Source: Isoetes taiwanensis | Taxonomy: Eukaryota; Streptophyta; Lycopodiopsida; Isoetales; Isoetaceae | DNA: 64,000 bases | Direction: 5' to 3' | NCBI GenBank assembly: GCA_021234155.1 | Contig: JAJEKV010000017.1 | Span: forward strand, 7,789,253 to 7,853,252 | Shown here: in pieces, positions 54,575-64,000 of the stretch | Layout: the number at the start of each line of letters is the position of its first letter | How positions within the stretch are numbered: position 1 is the first letter of the stretch | Position numbers and translations under genes: made by a program | Notes under the pieces: generated by a model | What the model was told of the DNA's origin: nothing | Seen by the model: only the letters and a program-made list of their open reading frames with translations | Databases searched by the model: none

Positions 54575-54940
54575 GTGGTCTCAATGGGGCTATTCAAGAT
54601 TTTTCCCATTATCTCGAGATTTGATTCAGGGGAATCAATCCCCATCTTCTACATAGTTCCAAATTTTCAATTACAAACATTGAAGCAAAGTGTATTTCTT
54701 CTGGAAGGGCATTTCTTGGGTTCTGGCAACCGTGCTTTTGAAGTTTATTTGTTTGCAATTGCTGAGGGTTCTGGCCAAGCTGACCTTATTGTAGAGCAAT
54801 GCTGCGGCCCCATCTTAAAAGTGTGTGCTCATGCATACGATACGTTTACAAAATTGTCTTTGTGGTGGCCATTCCATAGATATTGGAAAAATAAATGGGC
54901 CTATGTGCTTTTAAAGCAGCCAAAACAATCCATGTGGTAA
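54575..54940 (+). CDS. Hypothetical ORF, 121 aa, doubtful
   Basis: This is an ATG-started open frame of mixed hydrophobic composition, with blocks such as VFLLEGHFLGSGNRAFEVYL and AEGSGQADLIVEQCCGPIL. No domain, signal peptide or paralogue is recognised. It is convergent with the EFR3-like gene and could belong to a non-coding transcript or an old transposon. I list it because it is longer than its neighbours and looks protein-like. Confidence 0.25.
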   Translation: MVSMGLFKIFPIISRFDSGESIPIFYIVPNFQLQTLKQSVFLLEGHFLGSGNRAFEVYLFAIAEGSGQADLIVEQCCGPILKVCAHAYDTFTKLSLWWPFHRYWKNKWAYVLLKQPKQSMW

Positions 54941-55322
54941 GCAGGCCAGTAATCCAACTGGCTAGTACAACAGAATTTGCATGTTAAATTCTATAAAATC
55001 CAGCCATTTTTTACCTGTTGTAAATTTGTCAAATGGATTCTGAACTTGAAACAAACAAATGACGTAGTCGACCTCGTGGTAGTTACAATTATGATCTTTG
55101 AATACCTGAAGATAACAGTGCCAAAAACAACCAGTGATTTTGATGACCTATGATGCCAGATTCTACGCATAAATAGATATAGGTCCCCACTTAAATAGTG
55201 GTGAAGTGGAGATGTAAAATGAACAGCAGCAAATGTACAGCGGAAAATGTATATTGATACAACGGAATGATACACATATATCTAGCAACCAGGCAACTTT
55301 TTGTCATCAATTATACATATGT

Positions 55323-58300
55323 CTAGCAACCAGCTGCCTTCAGAAAATTGTCATATGGACTTGCAGGAGGCAATTTGATGTACTGCCAAGGCTCTTGCAG
55401 TGTTGGAGTTAGCCATGGAGGGCTGAAACTAGGACTTTGATTGAAGCTTCTATTTCTACATGTCACACTTTGAGTCCATTTACCTTTCACGTCACTTGTA
55501 ACCTACATCAGATAAAACAAAGTGGTTTCAATGTTTGAACTATTAGAAATAGAAATACCTTGTAAAATATCATTACCTCGGGCTTTTGTGATTGCCTTGA
55601 TTTAGAAGCCATTTCCAATTTCATTACAATTGACATGCTTTTCCTAGTTCCGGCAATGAATGCTTCACATTGGCTAGCCAATGTAGTATATGGAATAGGA
55701 GAATTTGGAGTTGAAATACTAGCCACTTGTCCTGCTGCTTCCAGGGCCTGCATAAGAACACACATTGCTCATCTTATTTCCAAGGTTTTTCAATATCAAA
55801 ATCACCTAGTGAACTTGCACTTGACTTACAGATTCGAGCAATTGGCTGACCCCCATTGCACGTGATGGAGTTGGGGGTACTGGTGTGTTTGCTATAAGAG
55901 GAGGCACCCCTGTGGCGGGTGGTTCTGCTAAGTCATCATTAATTGGTCCACCAGCCAAGAACTGAATCGCAATGAATGTTAGGATAATAAGACTATCATT
56001 TCAATTGTTTTGTGAGTTCAGAATAAGGCAAAACCTCATCAAATGCGTCTGATGGGACCAATGCATCCCGGAAATTTGGTGCAACTGCAAAGGTATCATC
56101 TGGAACAAACTTCTGTAACATTTCTTCCGCAATATTTGAATCCTTTACCTGTTATTTTAAGATATAAGCACAAATGCCAACTAGTAAATAAAGTGAATAA
56201 GGCCATATCTTACAGCAAGATGTGCAGGAATTGCCTCCACCAGTTTAAAAACTACTGATTCATTGGCAACATATGAAGACGTAGAAAGTTGTGAAAATGA
56301 CATGCTTGCAGCTTCTTCATCAGCCAAAGTAGCATAGTCTTCCATGTTCTTGGAACTTACAACTTTGAGCCTGCTATCATCAACCAGCTCCAAAAAAGGA
56401 TCTCTCTGATAAACGTGCATGAACGTGATGTAAGAATGGGTTTTCATCATAACGATGGTTTAGTCTACCCCTAAGAACTAATGCTTTCTGGAATATACTT
56501 ACAATTTGATCTGGCATTGATGATCTTATCAAAGGAATAACTTCAGAAATATCATAAGCTATACATGCAAACACAAGCATTGCAGTTGCCAATGTAAACA
56601 AAGAACGACGCCTTGATGCAGATTGAAGACCTGAAAGCGGAGAGAGTTTAAGCACTTGGGATTGAACAATAGACTGTAAAGAAGTTCTAACATTAAATAC
56701 CATGAGGATCAAGGGCAAAATTCCTCAAGCAGAAAGCTAGCTGAAATGCTCGTATGAAGGTACAATGATTGGATGTCTGTAGACAAGAAAGTACAAGATT
56801 TATGGATTATATTTGACGTAGATTTACATGCAAGAGAATATCAGATAAGGACAAGAACAGAACAAGAAACAAGCAAAATTTAAGACCTACACATCATGAA
56901 CTAAATCAATGTCCACTTTTTCTTTCCCTAATCATAGGAAAATGTTTCCATGAGCTGTTCACTAACTTTACTTGCTGCTTTAGGACAAAGTGTTGAAGAT
57001 AAGGATATCAATAAGTGAATGGCAGTGATACTTCTTGCCCTTCAAAGCGAACACCTATTATTATGTTTCCTTCCTTGTTCACCATTTTTCTCATTGATCT
57101 GTGTACTATAATAAAACTATTTTGTACTTTTCCCACTATATTAAACAAACACAATACATGCCTGGCAATTTACATGTTGGAGTGAATAATTCAAGCCTTT
57201 CCATGAATTAACTTCGTTCAGCTCCCCACGAGGTAGCTTGGTTATGTCGACAAAATTTAGGATAATATGATGTGTGTACTATGGAATAATATAATTATGA
57301 AAATAAAAAGTAGTACTAATAATACAATCTAAACCAAGATACTTCACTCAACGGATTGGAAGACAAAAACCTTTGGACGAGAAAACAGCAACGTTAGGCA
57401 GTACGTATGTGCGATTGCTTCATAACTTGCTGGAACGTTATCAGGCAAAACTGCTTGAACACTGAGGTTTGAGAGAAGAAGAGACGCTTGATGCCCACTC
57501 AATTTCACAGCTGTCATCTCCTACAGCAGTTGATAATCGAGTTTCATACTGACAAACAAAGAAAACATGCAACAATATCTAATATCTCACCATCTCTTTT
57601 GCACTGTTTGAAGAGCTTAGCTGCTTTGAATCAGAAAAGGAATCTTGCTTTTTGATGTCGTATTTATCTTTAGCATCTCCTAATTTCTCAAGCAAAATTG
57701 TCACAGCAGTGAAAGAACTCCTAAAGGGCATCTTGTTGGGATCATGACTATGTGGTTCTGGATCTTTCCCAAGTATATCTTCTGTGATAGATGCTGGAAC
57801 AAGAAGAAGAAAAAAGACATGGTGTGCTCGCACGCGCGTCTCCACATCAGGATGAACCATTGCTTGCAGCAGTTGGTAGAACAAAGCCTCCGGAAATACC
57901 TAAAAATAGACATTGCAAATACTGAAAAATAGGCTCTTCGTCCATTGAAATGGTTATGTACCAGTCAATACTATACCTGATGTTTATAGGACTGATTTGG
58001 TAGTGATACAACAATATGAGCAATCACTGTCATTGCTTCAACAGTTGTCCTCGCTACAATATAGCTTGTAGAGAGCTTCTCCAAAATAACTGCCATCATG
58101 TCCAGAATAGGGCCACTATCTCCAATCTGATTAAAAACAATGCCATGAGATAAAATCTTTGATGTGGCTTCAGATATTATTTTAGACAATTAGGTTAAGA
58201 GTTGCTCTACCCTCTTTGCCAATTCGGCCAAGCAGCCTTGAATTGCAACTTGAAGAGAACTATTCCATTCATGACTCTCCATTTCATTCTTTTCAGACAA

Positions 58301-60964
58301 TTCCATAGAAAGCTGCAAACTTTTCCTCAAGTGCCTTGATAAGTCATTAATTATGCCAACTTCTGACATGGTACTCCTTGGCTTTGAATGACGAGCTAAT
58401 ACTGCTGCTATTTTTATTATCTCGGTTTTCAATTGCAGTTTCTGAGAAATATTTTTATGGTCTAGATGCTTCACAAGGGCGCCAAGTATAAGGTGATCAT
58501 TTCCTGCAAGGATAGAGACATTAGACACACAAATTGAATTTATAAATACATGGTCAATTTTCTCCAATACACACCTGTTTTCCCCATGAAAAACTGCATA
58601 TCACGAAGAACAGCAAGAGCTACATCTCTATCATGCAACCAATGCTGTCCTAAGTCAAAATAATTGAATACAGATTCCAAAACACGTCGAACAGTGGTTG
58701 CTTCTCTGCCCAAGCATGCCATATTTTGCACGCAAATTTGGGCCCATGTACTTGGTAGTTCAGACTCCTCCCTATAGACCAAACAAAAGCAGTATAAACA
58801 ACAGCCATTCCTTCAAGTATTACATGCCTTATGCATATTCAATGTTGCCAAGAAATTAGTTATTGCACAGCACAAGATCCCAGAACCTACAACAGCAACT
58901 TTACTGAAAGCTATCATAGGTTTTACCGTGGAAACCCTGCAGGTGGACATCATGGCATATCTGGTCTGCCATTTGAATGATTTGCACTGAGCTTGCTCAT
59001 CTCAAGTGAATATCATACACCAATTATAACAGGGAACATATTTTGCAAGTATGAAACAAAAGATAGGACTATTCAGCCTTCATTCATATGAGATCACTAG
59101 CATTTGATGACACAATTGGTTCTAAGACGGAATATCAGTCTAGGGCATCACAATCACTTGGCCATCTGTTGGGCTTGATTGCACTGAAGATTAGACTAGA
59201 GCAAAATTTCCTAGACTTCACTGATACAACTAATTCATATAGATAAAATGCAGCAACAAACCCACCTTGTCAGATTTAATGGATCTTTAAGATGGGAGTT
59301 CCCAAGTGAGAATTTTGCAAATGCATCCTTCATAAGTGCCATGGCTCCACGTCCGTCGCCCTTAAAAATCCCTTTCACCAAGTTCTGTATCGGTTCCACC
59401 TCACCATACTCGGCTTCCAAATCAACTGAAGGTACTTCATAATTGTTGAATACAACAGCAACAATCTGAAAGATAATAGGCAGTGCTTAATAATCATGCC
59501 TAAGACTTACAGCTCTTACACCAAAACAGAAGCAGCTATCAAAGCATGTAAAATTGAAACAATACATTAAAATATGAAACTGCAACCTGGTGCTTACTTC
59601 ATCAAATTCAGATGGTATATGCGAGCACTCTCCCATAAACCAAATCTATCAAACACAAGTTCTTGTAAGGAATACCCTTAAAATTATGCGTATACATAGC
59701 ATCAAATGCTAAAAGAAAGATCATATCAATCACCATGGCTGAGAGAGCCCGTAATCCTGCAGCTCGAAGAGGGTAACGCCTTTTTTCTCCCCCAGTCTCT
59801 TTCGCCAATAAACAAAGTTTTGGCAAAAATGCCGATAAATTGTGCATATATGTTGTATCAGTCTGCAAAAGATGAAAAAAGGCTCCTCTTAGGGCCAGTT
59901 AGACCAAAATCTTCAATATGTAAGTGCTGGGAAGAATCAACTTTTACCTGATTTTTTACAAATTCAACTAATGTAAGACACCCAAGTACACGCATATCAT
60001 CCTGTTGGGTTTCTTCTAATAGAACGTGAATCATGTTTAGAGCACTGGTTGCCAGCATAGGCCTGCAGAAAGCCAAAACAACACAAACAGGAAGGTCACA
60101 TTAAACTGATCTTTATGTAAATAGTTTTTAGCAGAAAAGCTGCATTTATTAGCTTTTTACTACTTCATATATGCAATCAGTGAGATAGTCTATCAAAAAC
60201 AATGCATGGAAGAGAAGTCACAGCTGTGCATGATTTCAATGCTGGAAAAGAATATCAAAAGTCTTCCATATCTAACCCTAAGCTACGGCCCTCCCCAATG
60301 TATGAGAAGAGATAAGTTTAAAACCATGTTCTAACTCCTAAAAGGTCATGTTTAATATGTGTACTTACATCTGCTCTTTACAAGAAGAGAAAAGTTTACA
60401 GAATGTCTGCATCACTACTCTGACAGAGCCATGATGCTCATGACGTAGATCTTTATAACCCCGTTGCTCAAGAGCTTTGGCAATCTAAAATGAGCAAAAC
60501 GTGAATTTATTAGCATAAAGAAACAAAGTATAGTGCTTGGTATAGGTAACAGTACAAGCAATTTCGTGAGGTTATTCCAAATGGTAGATTACAAGGCACA
60601 CAAGGCTCATAAACTCCTGCCTTGAAGCATTCAGCTCTCCACAAAATCAGAAGCACGTGCCTTTCCTAAGAAGACTCACCTTTGGAACTCGCAGAGGGTT
60701 TTTTGATGCATATTCGCAAAGCTTTGCAATCTTTCGATCATTGGGTGATTCCAGCTGCATATGTAAACCACCAAAGCTATGGAATATCCAACTCAAAATC
60801 ACGCTGTACATATGGATAGCAGTTATTACCTGTGACTTCGGGAATAAGTCAGCCAGAAGCTTTTTGTATCTCTTTACGGGCTGCCTTGAACGTGCTCTTA
60901 ACCCCGGACAGCAAACACATAGGCTGCCACATAGTGGCAGCACTCTTCTCGACATCACCCCCAT
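55323..60964 (-). CDS. EFR3-like / SEMI-ROLLED LEAF 2-like ARM-repeat protein, 19 exons, 969 aa
   Basis: EFR3 proteins are ARM/HEAT-repeat scaffolds at the plasma membrane that in yeast and animals anchor phosphatidylinositol 4-kinase. The plant relatives include rice SRL2, which affects leaf shape. Exons (reverse strand): 60964-60830, 60754-60680, 60484-60369, 60062-59948, 59862-59734, 59645-59598, 59465-59266, 58771-58575, 58503-58211, 58126-57977, 57899-57591, 57520-57371, 56776-56701, 56630-56503, 56405-56214, 56148-56035, 55961-55830, 55747-55577 and 55502-55323. Phases agree throughout. The start reads MGVMSRRVLPLCGSLCVCCP with an RARSRQPVKRYKKLLAD block; these Cys may be lipidated, as in other EFR3 proteins. 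DRKIAKLCEYASKNPLRVPK, RAAGLRALSAM and RSLFTLATAMLVFACIAYD are further landmarks. The C-terminus is Pro/Ser-rich and ends LKAAGC. The gene appears intact. Confidence 0.93.
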
Positions 60965-61570
60965 TATCCGCAGCTGTTTACTATGAACGTTGTTGTAATA
61001 TAAAGCTAGCTCCGGAATAAATATATAGAATGCTAATGCCGATTCCTACAGATTAAATTGGATGCAGCTCGATCCAGCCAGTGAATAATGCGAATAGGGA
61101 AAGACCTTATGCAGGTAATTTCCCCTAAAATAGATCACAAACAAGTTCTACATCGCATCGTGAATGCTTATCGAGGCCAATGTACTGGGAGATCAGTGAT
61201 GGTAAAAAAAAACCCCAGATCGCCCAAAAGTCCTCTCTTGTTTGATCATCTTTCTTATGAAATGTGTTCATAAGCAAGAATCCGGCACGTCCAGATTGCC
61301 TTCGCAACAAAGAGATGTGGGCACGTCGCACGGCAAAAGTTACTCTGGCAAATACGGTGTCAAGGACTTTAGGTTTCGACAATTCGTGACAGAGTTTGTC
61401 CGACGGCCAGGACCTCTGGAAAATATCAGACTGCTGACGTGGTGCCCCGTTATCCGTTCGATGTTGTGTAGTTGTTGACACAGCTGATATGGCATTTGTG
61501 TTCGAAATTCTTTTGTAAAATATTTTCTATATTTAGCATGTTGTTTAGACACCTCAGTAGTCAATACTAC
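60965..61570. other. EFR3-like promoter region
   Basis: This stretch should hold the 5' UTR and promoter of the reverse-strand EFR3-like gene. I see no clear TATA box or other gene. Confidence 0.5.
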
Positions 61571-61589
61571 CACATTTTGGGGACTTCTA

Positions 61590-62300
61590 TTGGCAACGAT
61601 TGGCGGCAGTTTGGAACGCTTTGTATGCAATGCAGAACAACAGTTACAAAGCAGAGCTTTATGATTGGGGTCACCAATCACACTTGTTCAAGATCTTAGT
61701 GGAGCCGGTTCTTCTATATGGGGGTGGAGGTGTGTGGATCAGTGGTATCACTTGCCAACTTGAACGACTTGGAGCGGGTTCAGAAGGCTTTTGTGGCCCG
61801 GGCACTTGCCAAGTTGGAGTACGATGTCATATCAAATACTTTTGCAGGAGACCGGTTTCTTGCCTTTACAGTGGACGACTCTAGACCATCACCTCATATA
61901 CTTTCAGAAGGTGGTCAGTATGGGTAACACTTGCCTCCCACACCTCCCTTATGCCATGGCAATGAGTCCAAAATGCCTTAAAGCCTGTTGGAAGGAGAAG
62001 CGAGCTAATTGGCTCTCCAGATGGAATGTGCAGGAGCACGTGCATACAGGAAACCGAGAAGGATCACAATCACTTGAGGCACTATCTTGATGCATGCTTC
62101 CTCGATAAACTTTCGGATGCTGGGGCTTTGGAACAGGTAAAAACTGCATACTATAAAAGATCAATTCCACGCTTGAGTGGGGTCTACAAAGTATCTGCGG
62201 ACATGTTTACCTTTCAAGAAACGCTTTGAGCTGTCGATGTTTGATTTGGTAGATCCCGAAATTATTGCATTACATGGACAGTCAAGGTTTGTGGAAGTCT
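61590..62300 (+). pseudogene. LINE 3' ORF remnant (copy D)
   Basis: Forward-strand remains of the C-terminal part of the LINE ORF: ALYAMQNNSYKAELYDWGHQ, HLFKILVEPVLLYG, VVSLANLNDLERVQKAFVAR and ALAKLEYDVISNTF, then a weaker tail. It aligns with 52770-53430 of copy C (ALYAMQNN.HKAELYN). The RT palm is not present, so this is a 5'-truncated copy with frameshifts. Confidence 0.8.
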
Positions 62301-63150
62301 CACTGTTACAGTCGGGGTGATGAGTTGACAGTATACCTAATTTAGAAATCATTCTTTTTACATATACATGTAACTGTTTATATATTATAGACAGTCATAG
62401 ATATAAACAACTTCGATTTGTTCTTTTAATATAAGACACACTTATAATTCTCGCGAAAACTCATTCTAATCATATAAACTTTTGTGTATATGTCTATTAT
62501 ATTCTTCCTTCACTTTACAATTCGTTTTATTACAGTCAGCCCTAATTTAGTTTTGTATCAAAATTTTGTTTTTTCTTATTTCATTACAATTTTAACAACT
62601 CATATATTGCTATCCTCAGTGTTTTACATGCCCATCAAATTTATACTTATCCTTTAATACAATTATATATATAGTGCATTATATCTCACATTTTTGGGTT
62701 GCCCCTAGGGGGGCAATCCCTTGTTTATATGGGTTTTCGGCATATTCCCTCGTATATGCCTGGGATATGCCAAGAACATCCCGAAAAATCGCCCAAACTC
62801 CCAAAGAGTCAGTAAACTCTGGTTGCTCCCTCATCTTTCGGGCAGCCGCTCTAAAACCGTCTAACCGGAAAGCCCTAAATAAGTATAGCACTCTGATGAA
62901 TCGATTCGATGAAAGATAGCAAGCAAACCCAGACTTTCGGTTTGTCACACAGGTTCGTGTTCATTTGTAATGTTCTCGTGTTGCATAACTTCCAAGCAAA
63001 TAGTTCCGCCGTGATGGCCAAGCCTTCTGCCGTAAGGTTCCTTTGATGCTTTAGACAAATGTGCTTCAAGTCTTAGAATGTAAAACAGAATTAACTAATC
63101 AGATAAGATAGTTTTGTTATATTATGTCCGACGTAATTTCATAATGCACT
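62301..63150. other. No gene recognised
   Basis: AT-rich to about 62690, then a more GC-balanced block to 63060 with no coding or repeat features that I can name. Confidence 0.45.
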
Positions 63151-63159
63151 TGAATAAAT

Positions 63160-64000
63160 GTATGTTACGGTTGAATGGCAACTGACCAAAGGCCTCACCG
63201 AGGATATTGGTACAATGTTACAAGACAGATTGGCTAAAGGACGAAGGCAAATACGGATGTTATGGAAGTATTCAACGCCATCTTTCCAGAGCCAAATATT
63301 TGAAGGGCCCGACACGGATGTAGAAACAAAAAGAAAGTTATCGATGCATTTTCTCGCTTGGTCCAGAGTGGACATTAAAAGTACAGATTTCTTTGTTGCC
63401 ATTCTTCTTTGCCGAGGAGTTAAAGCTTTAGGTGAAGGGAAGTTGTTACATGCCCGCATCCTAAGAGGTAGGTTTTGCCGGATATCATACTAGCAACTGC
63501 TATAGAGAGAACATGTATGCAAAATGTGGACATATTAAGGAGGCGTAATTTGTGTTCACAAACATGTCCGAAAGGAATGTGGTGTCTTGGAATGCCATGA
63601 TTTTAGGATATCTTGAACTTGGTTACAAGAGGAATGCAATGCAAGTTTTTTCTCGAGTATGCAAACCGAGAGTCTTATCCCAAATGAAGCTACTTTTATA
63701 TGTATCCTTGGGGCATATACTAGTAAGGGTGACTAGTTTGAGGGCAAACGGATGCATGCCTTCATCATGAATTCGGATTAGAAACGGATGTTAGAGTTGC
63801 AACCGCCCTCGCTAATATGTATGGAAAGTGTGGAAGCATGGAGGATGCAAAGAAAACATTTGAGAAAGCATGCAACACGATATAGTTTTGTGGAATGCCA
63901 TTGTTACGACCTATGCTCAAAATGGCCATCCAAACAAGGCCATTTGGCTCTATCGAAGATGCAACTTGCCAATATTTTGTTCGGGAGAAAATTACATATG
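63160..64000 (+). pseudogene. PLS-class PPR pseudogene, runs off the window
   Basis: Successive PPR-like blocks on the forward strand. Near 63420 lies KALGEGKLLHARILR. Near 63555 lies MSERNVVSWNAMILGYLELG, then RNAMQVF. From about 63770 lie GLETDVRVATALANMYGKCG and SMEDAKKTFEKA, then in another frame VLWNAIVTTYAQNGHPNKAI near 63890. Stops and frame changes between blocks show it is decayed. The 3' end lies beyond 64000. A mutated relative is at 2.8-3.7 kb, but they are not obviously copies of one another. Confidence 0.8.

Noticed and set aside
1-64000. tRNA and rRNA genes
   Set aside because: No cloverleaf-type A/B box pair or rRNA segment was recognised by eye. A dedicated scan was not possible.

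Overview
The window is nuclear DNA of a land plant. It has intron-rich plant genes, PPR gene debris and chromovirus-type Ty3/gypsy, Ty1/copia and LINE elements. The abundance of decayed PLS-type PPR sequence and of old transposons suggests a large-genome fern, lycophyte or bryophyte more than a crop angiosperm. That placement is inference and no species is claimed.

Three host genes look intact, and I resolved their exons from reading frame and splice phase. They are an exosome core subunit RRP41 (99-2182, +, 11 exons, 246 aa), a kinesin-14-type motor (47691-50298, -, 9 exons, 655 aa) and an EFR3-like/SEMI-ROLLED LEAF 2-like ARM-repeat protein (55323-60964, -, 19 exons, 969 aa). The rest is mostly accessory DNA. 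PPR pseudogenes lie at 2.8-3.7 kb and at the right edge. Four decayed copies of one LINE lineage lie at 5.1, 8.6-10, 51.6-53.4 and 61.6-62.3 kb, and other LINE fragments at 43.7-46.2 kb. A GC-rich PIF1/Helitron-type helicase scrap lies at 6.0 kb and an LTR fragment at 7.9-8.4 kb.

The most unusual part is 13.4-34.1 kb. Short decayed transcription units share pyrimidine-rich leaders, and most of them are followed by a hairpin whose arms read GATCACACGACGCG...CGCGTCGTGTGATC. The units include a broken histone H3-like gene whose tail begins ARTKQTAR, two or three unidentified ORFs, and three paralogous coiled-coil genes (A, B, C). C still has an open frame with a long Asp/Glu tail. Several scattered proteins with shared palindromic 3' signals suggest one large foreign element, such as an endogenised large DNA virus or giant transposon, but no hallmark viral gene is visible.

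That cluster was later hit repeatedly. Coiled-coil gene B is split by a copia element (18901-28674, TSD GAGGT). The copia element is split by gypsy element 1 (TSD GCAAG). A ~0.9 kb segment across the gypsy/copia junction was then inverted. A mosaic of kinase and M16-peptidase exon fragments lies between genes B and C. A reverse-strand transposase-like ORF (about 34.1-42.6 kb) is interrupted by gypsy element 2 (35161-41599, TSD TGTTC), which contains a 292-bp-arm palindrome at its 3' end.
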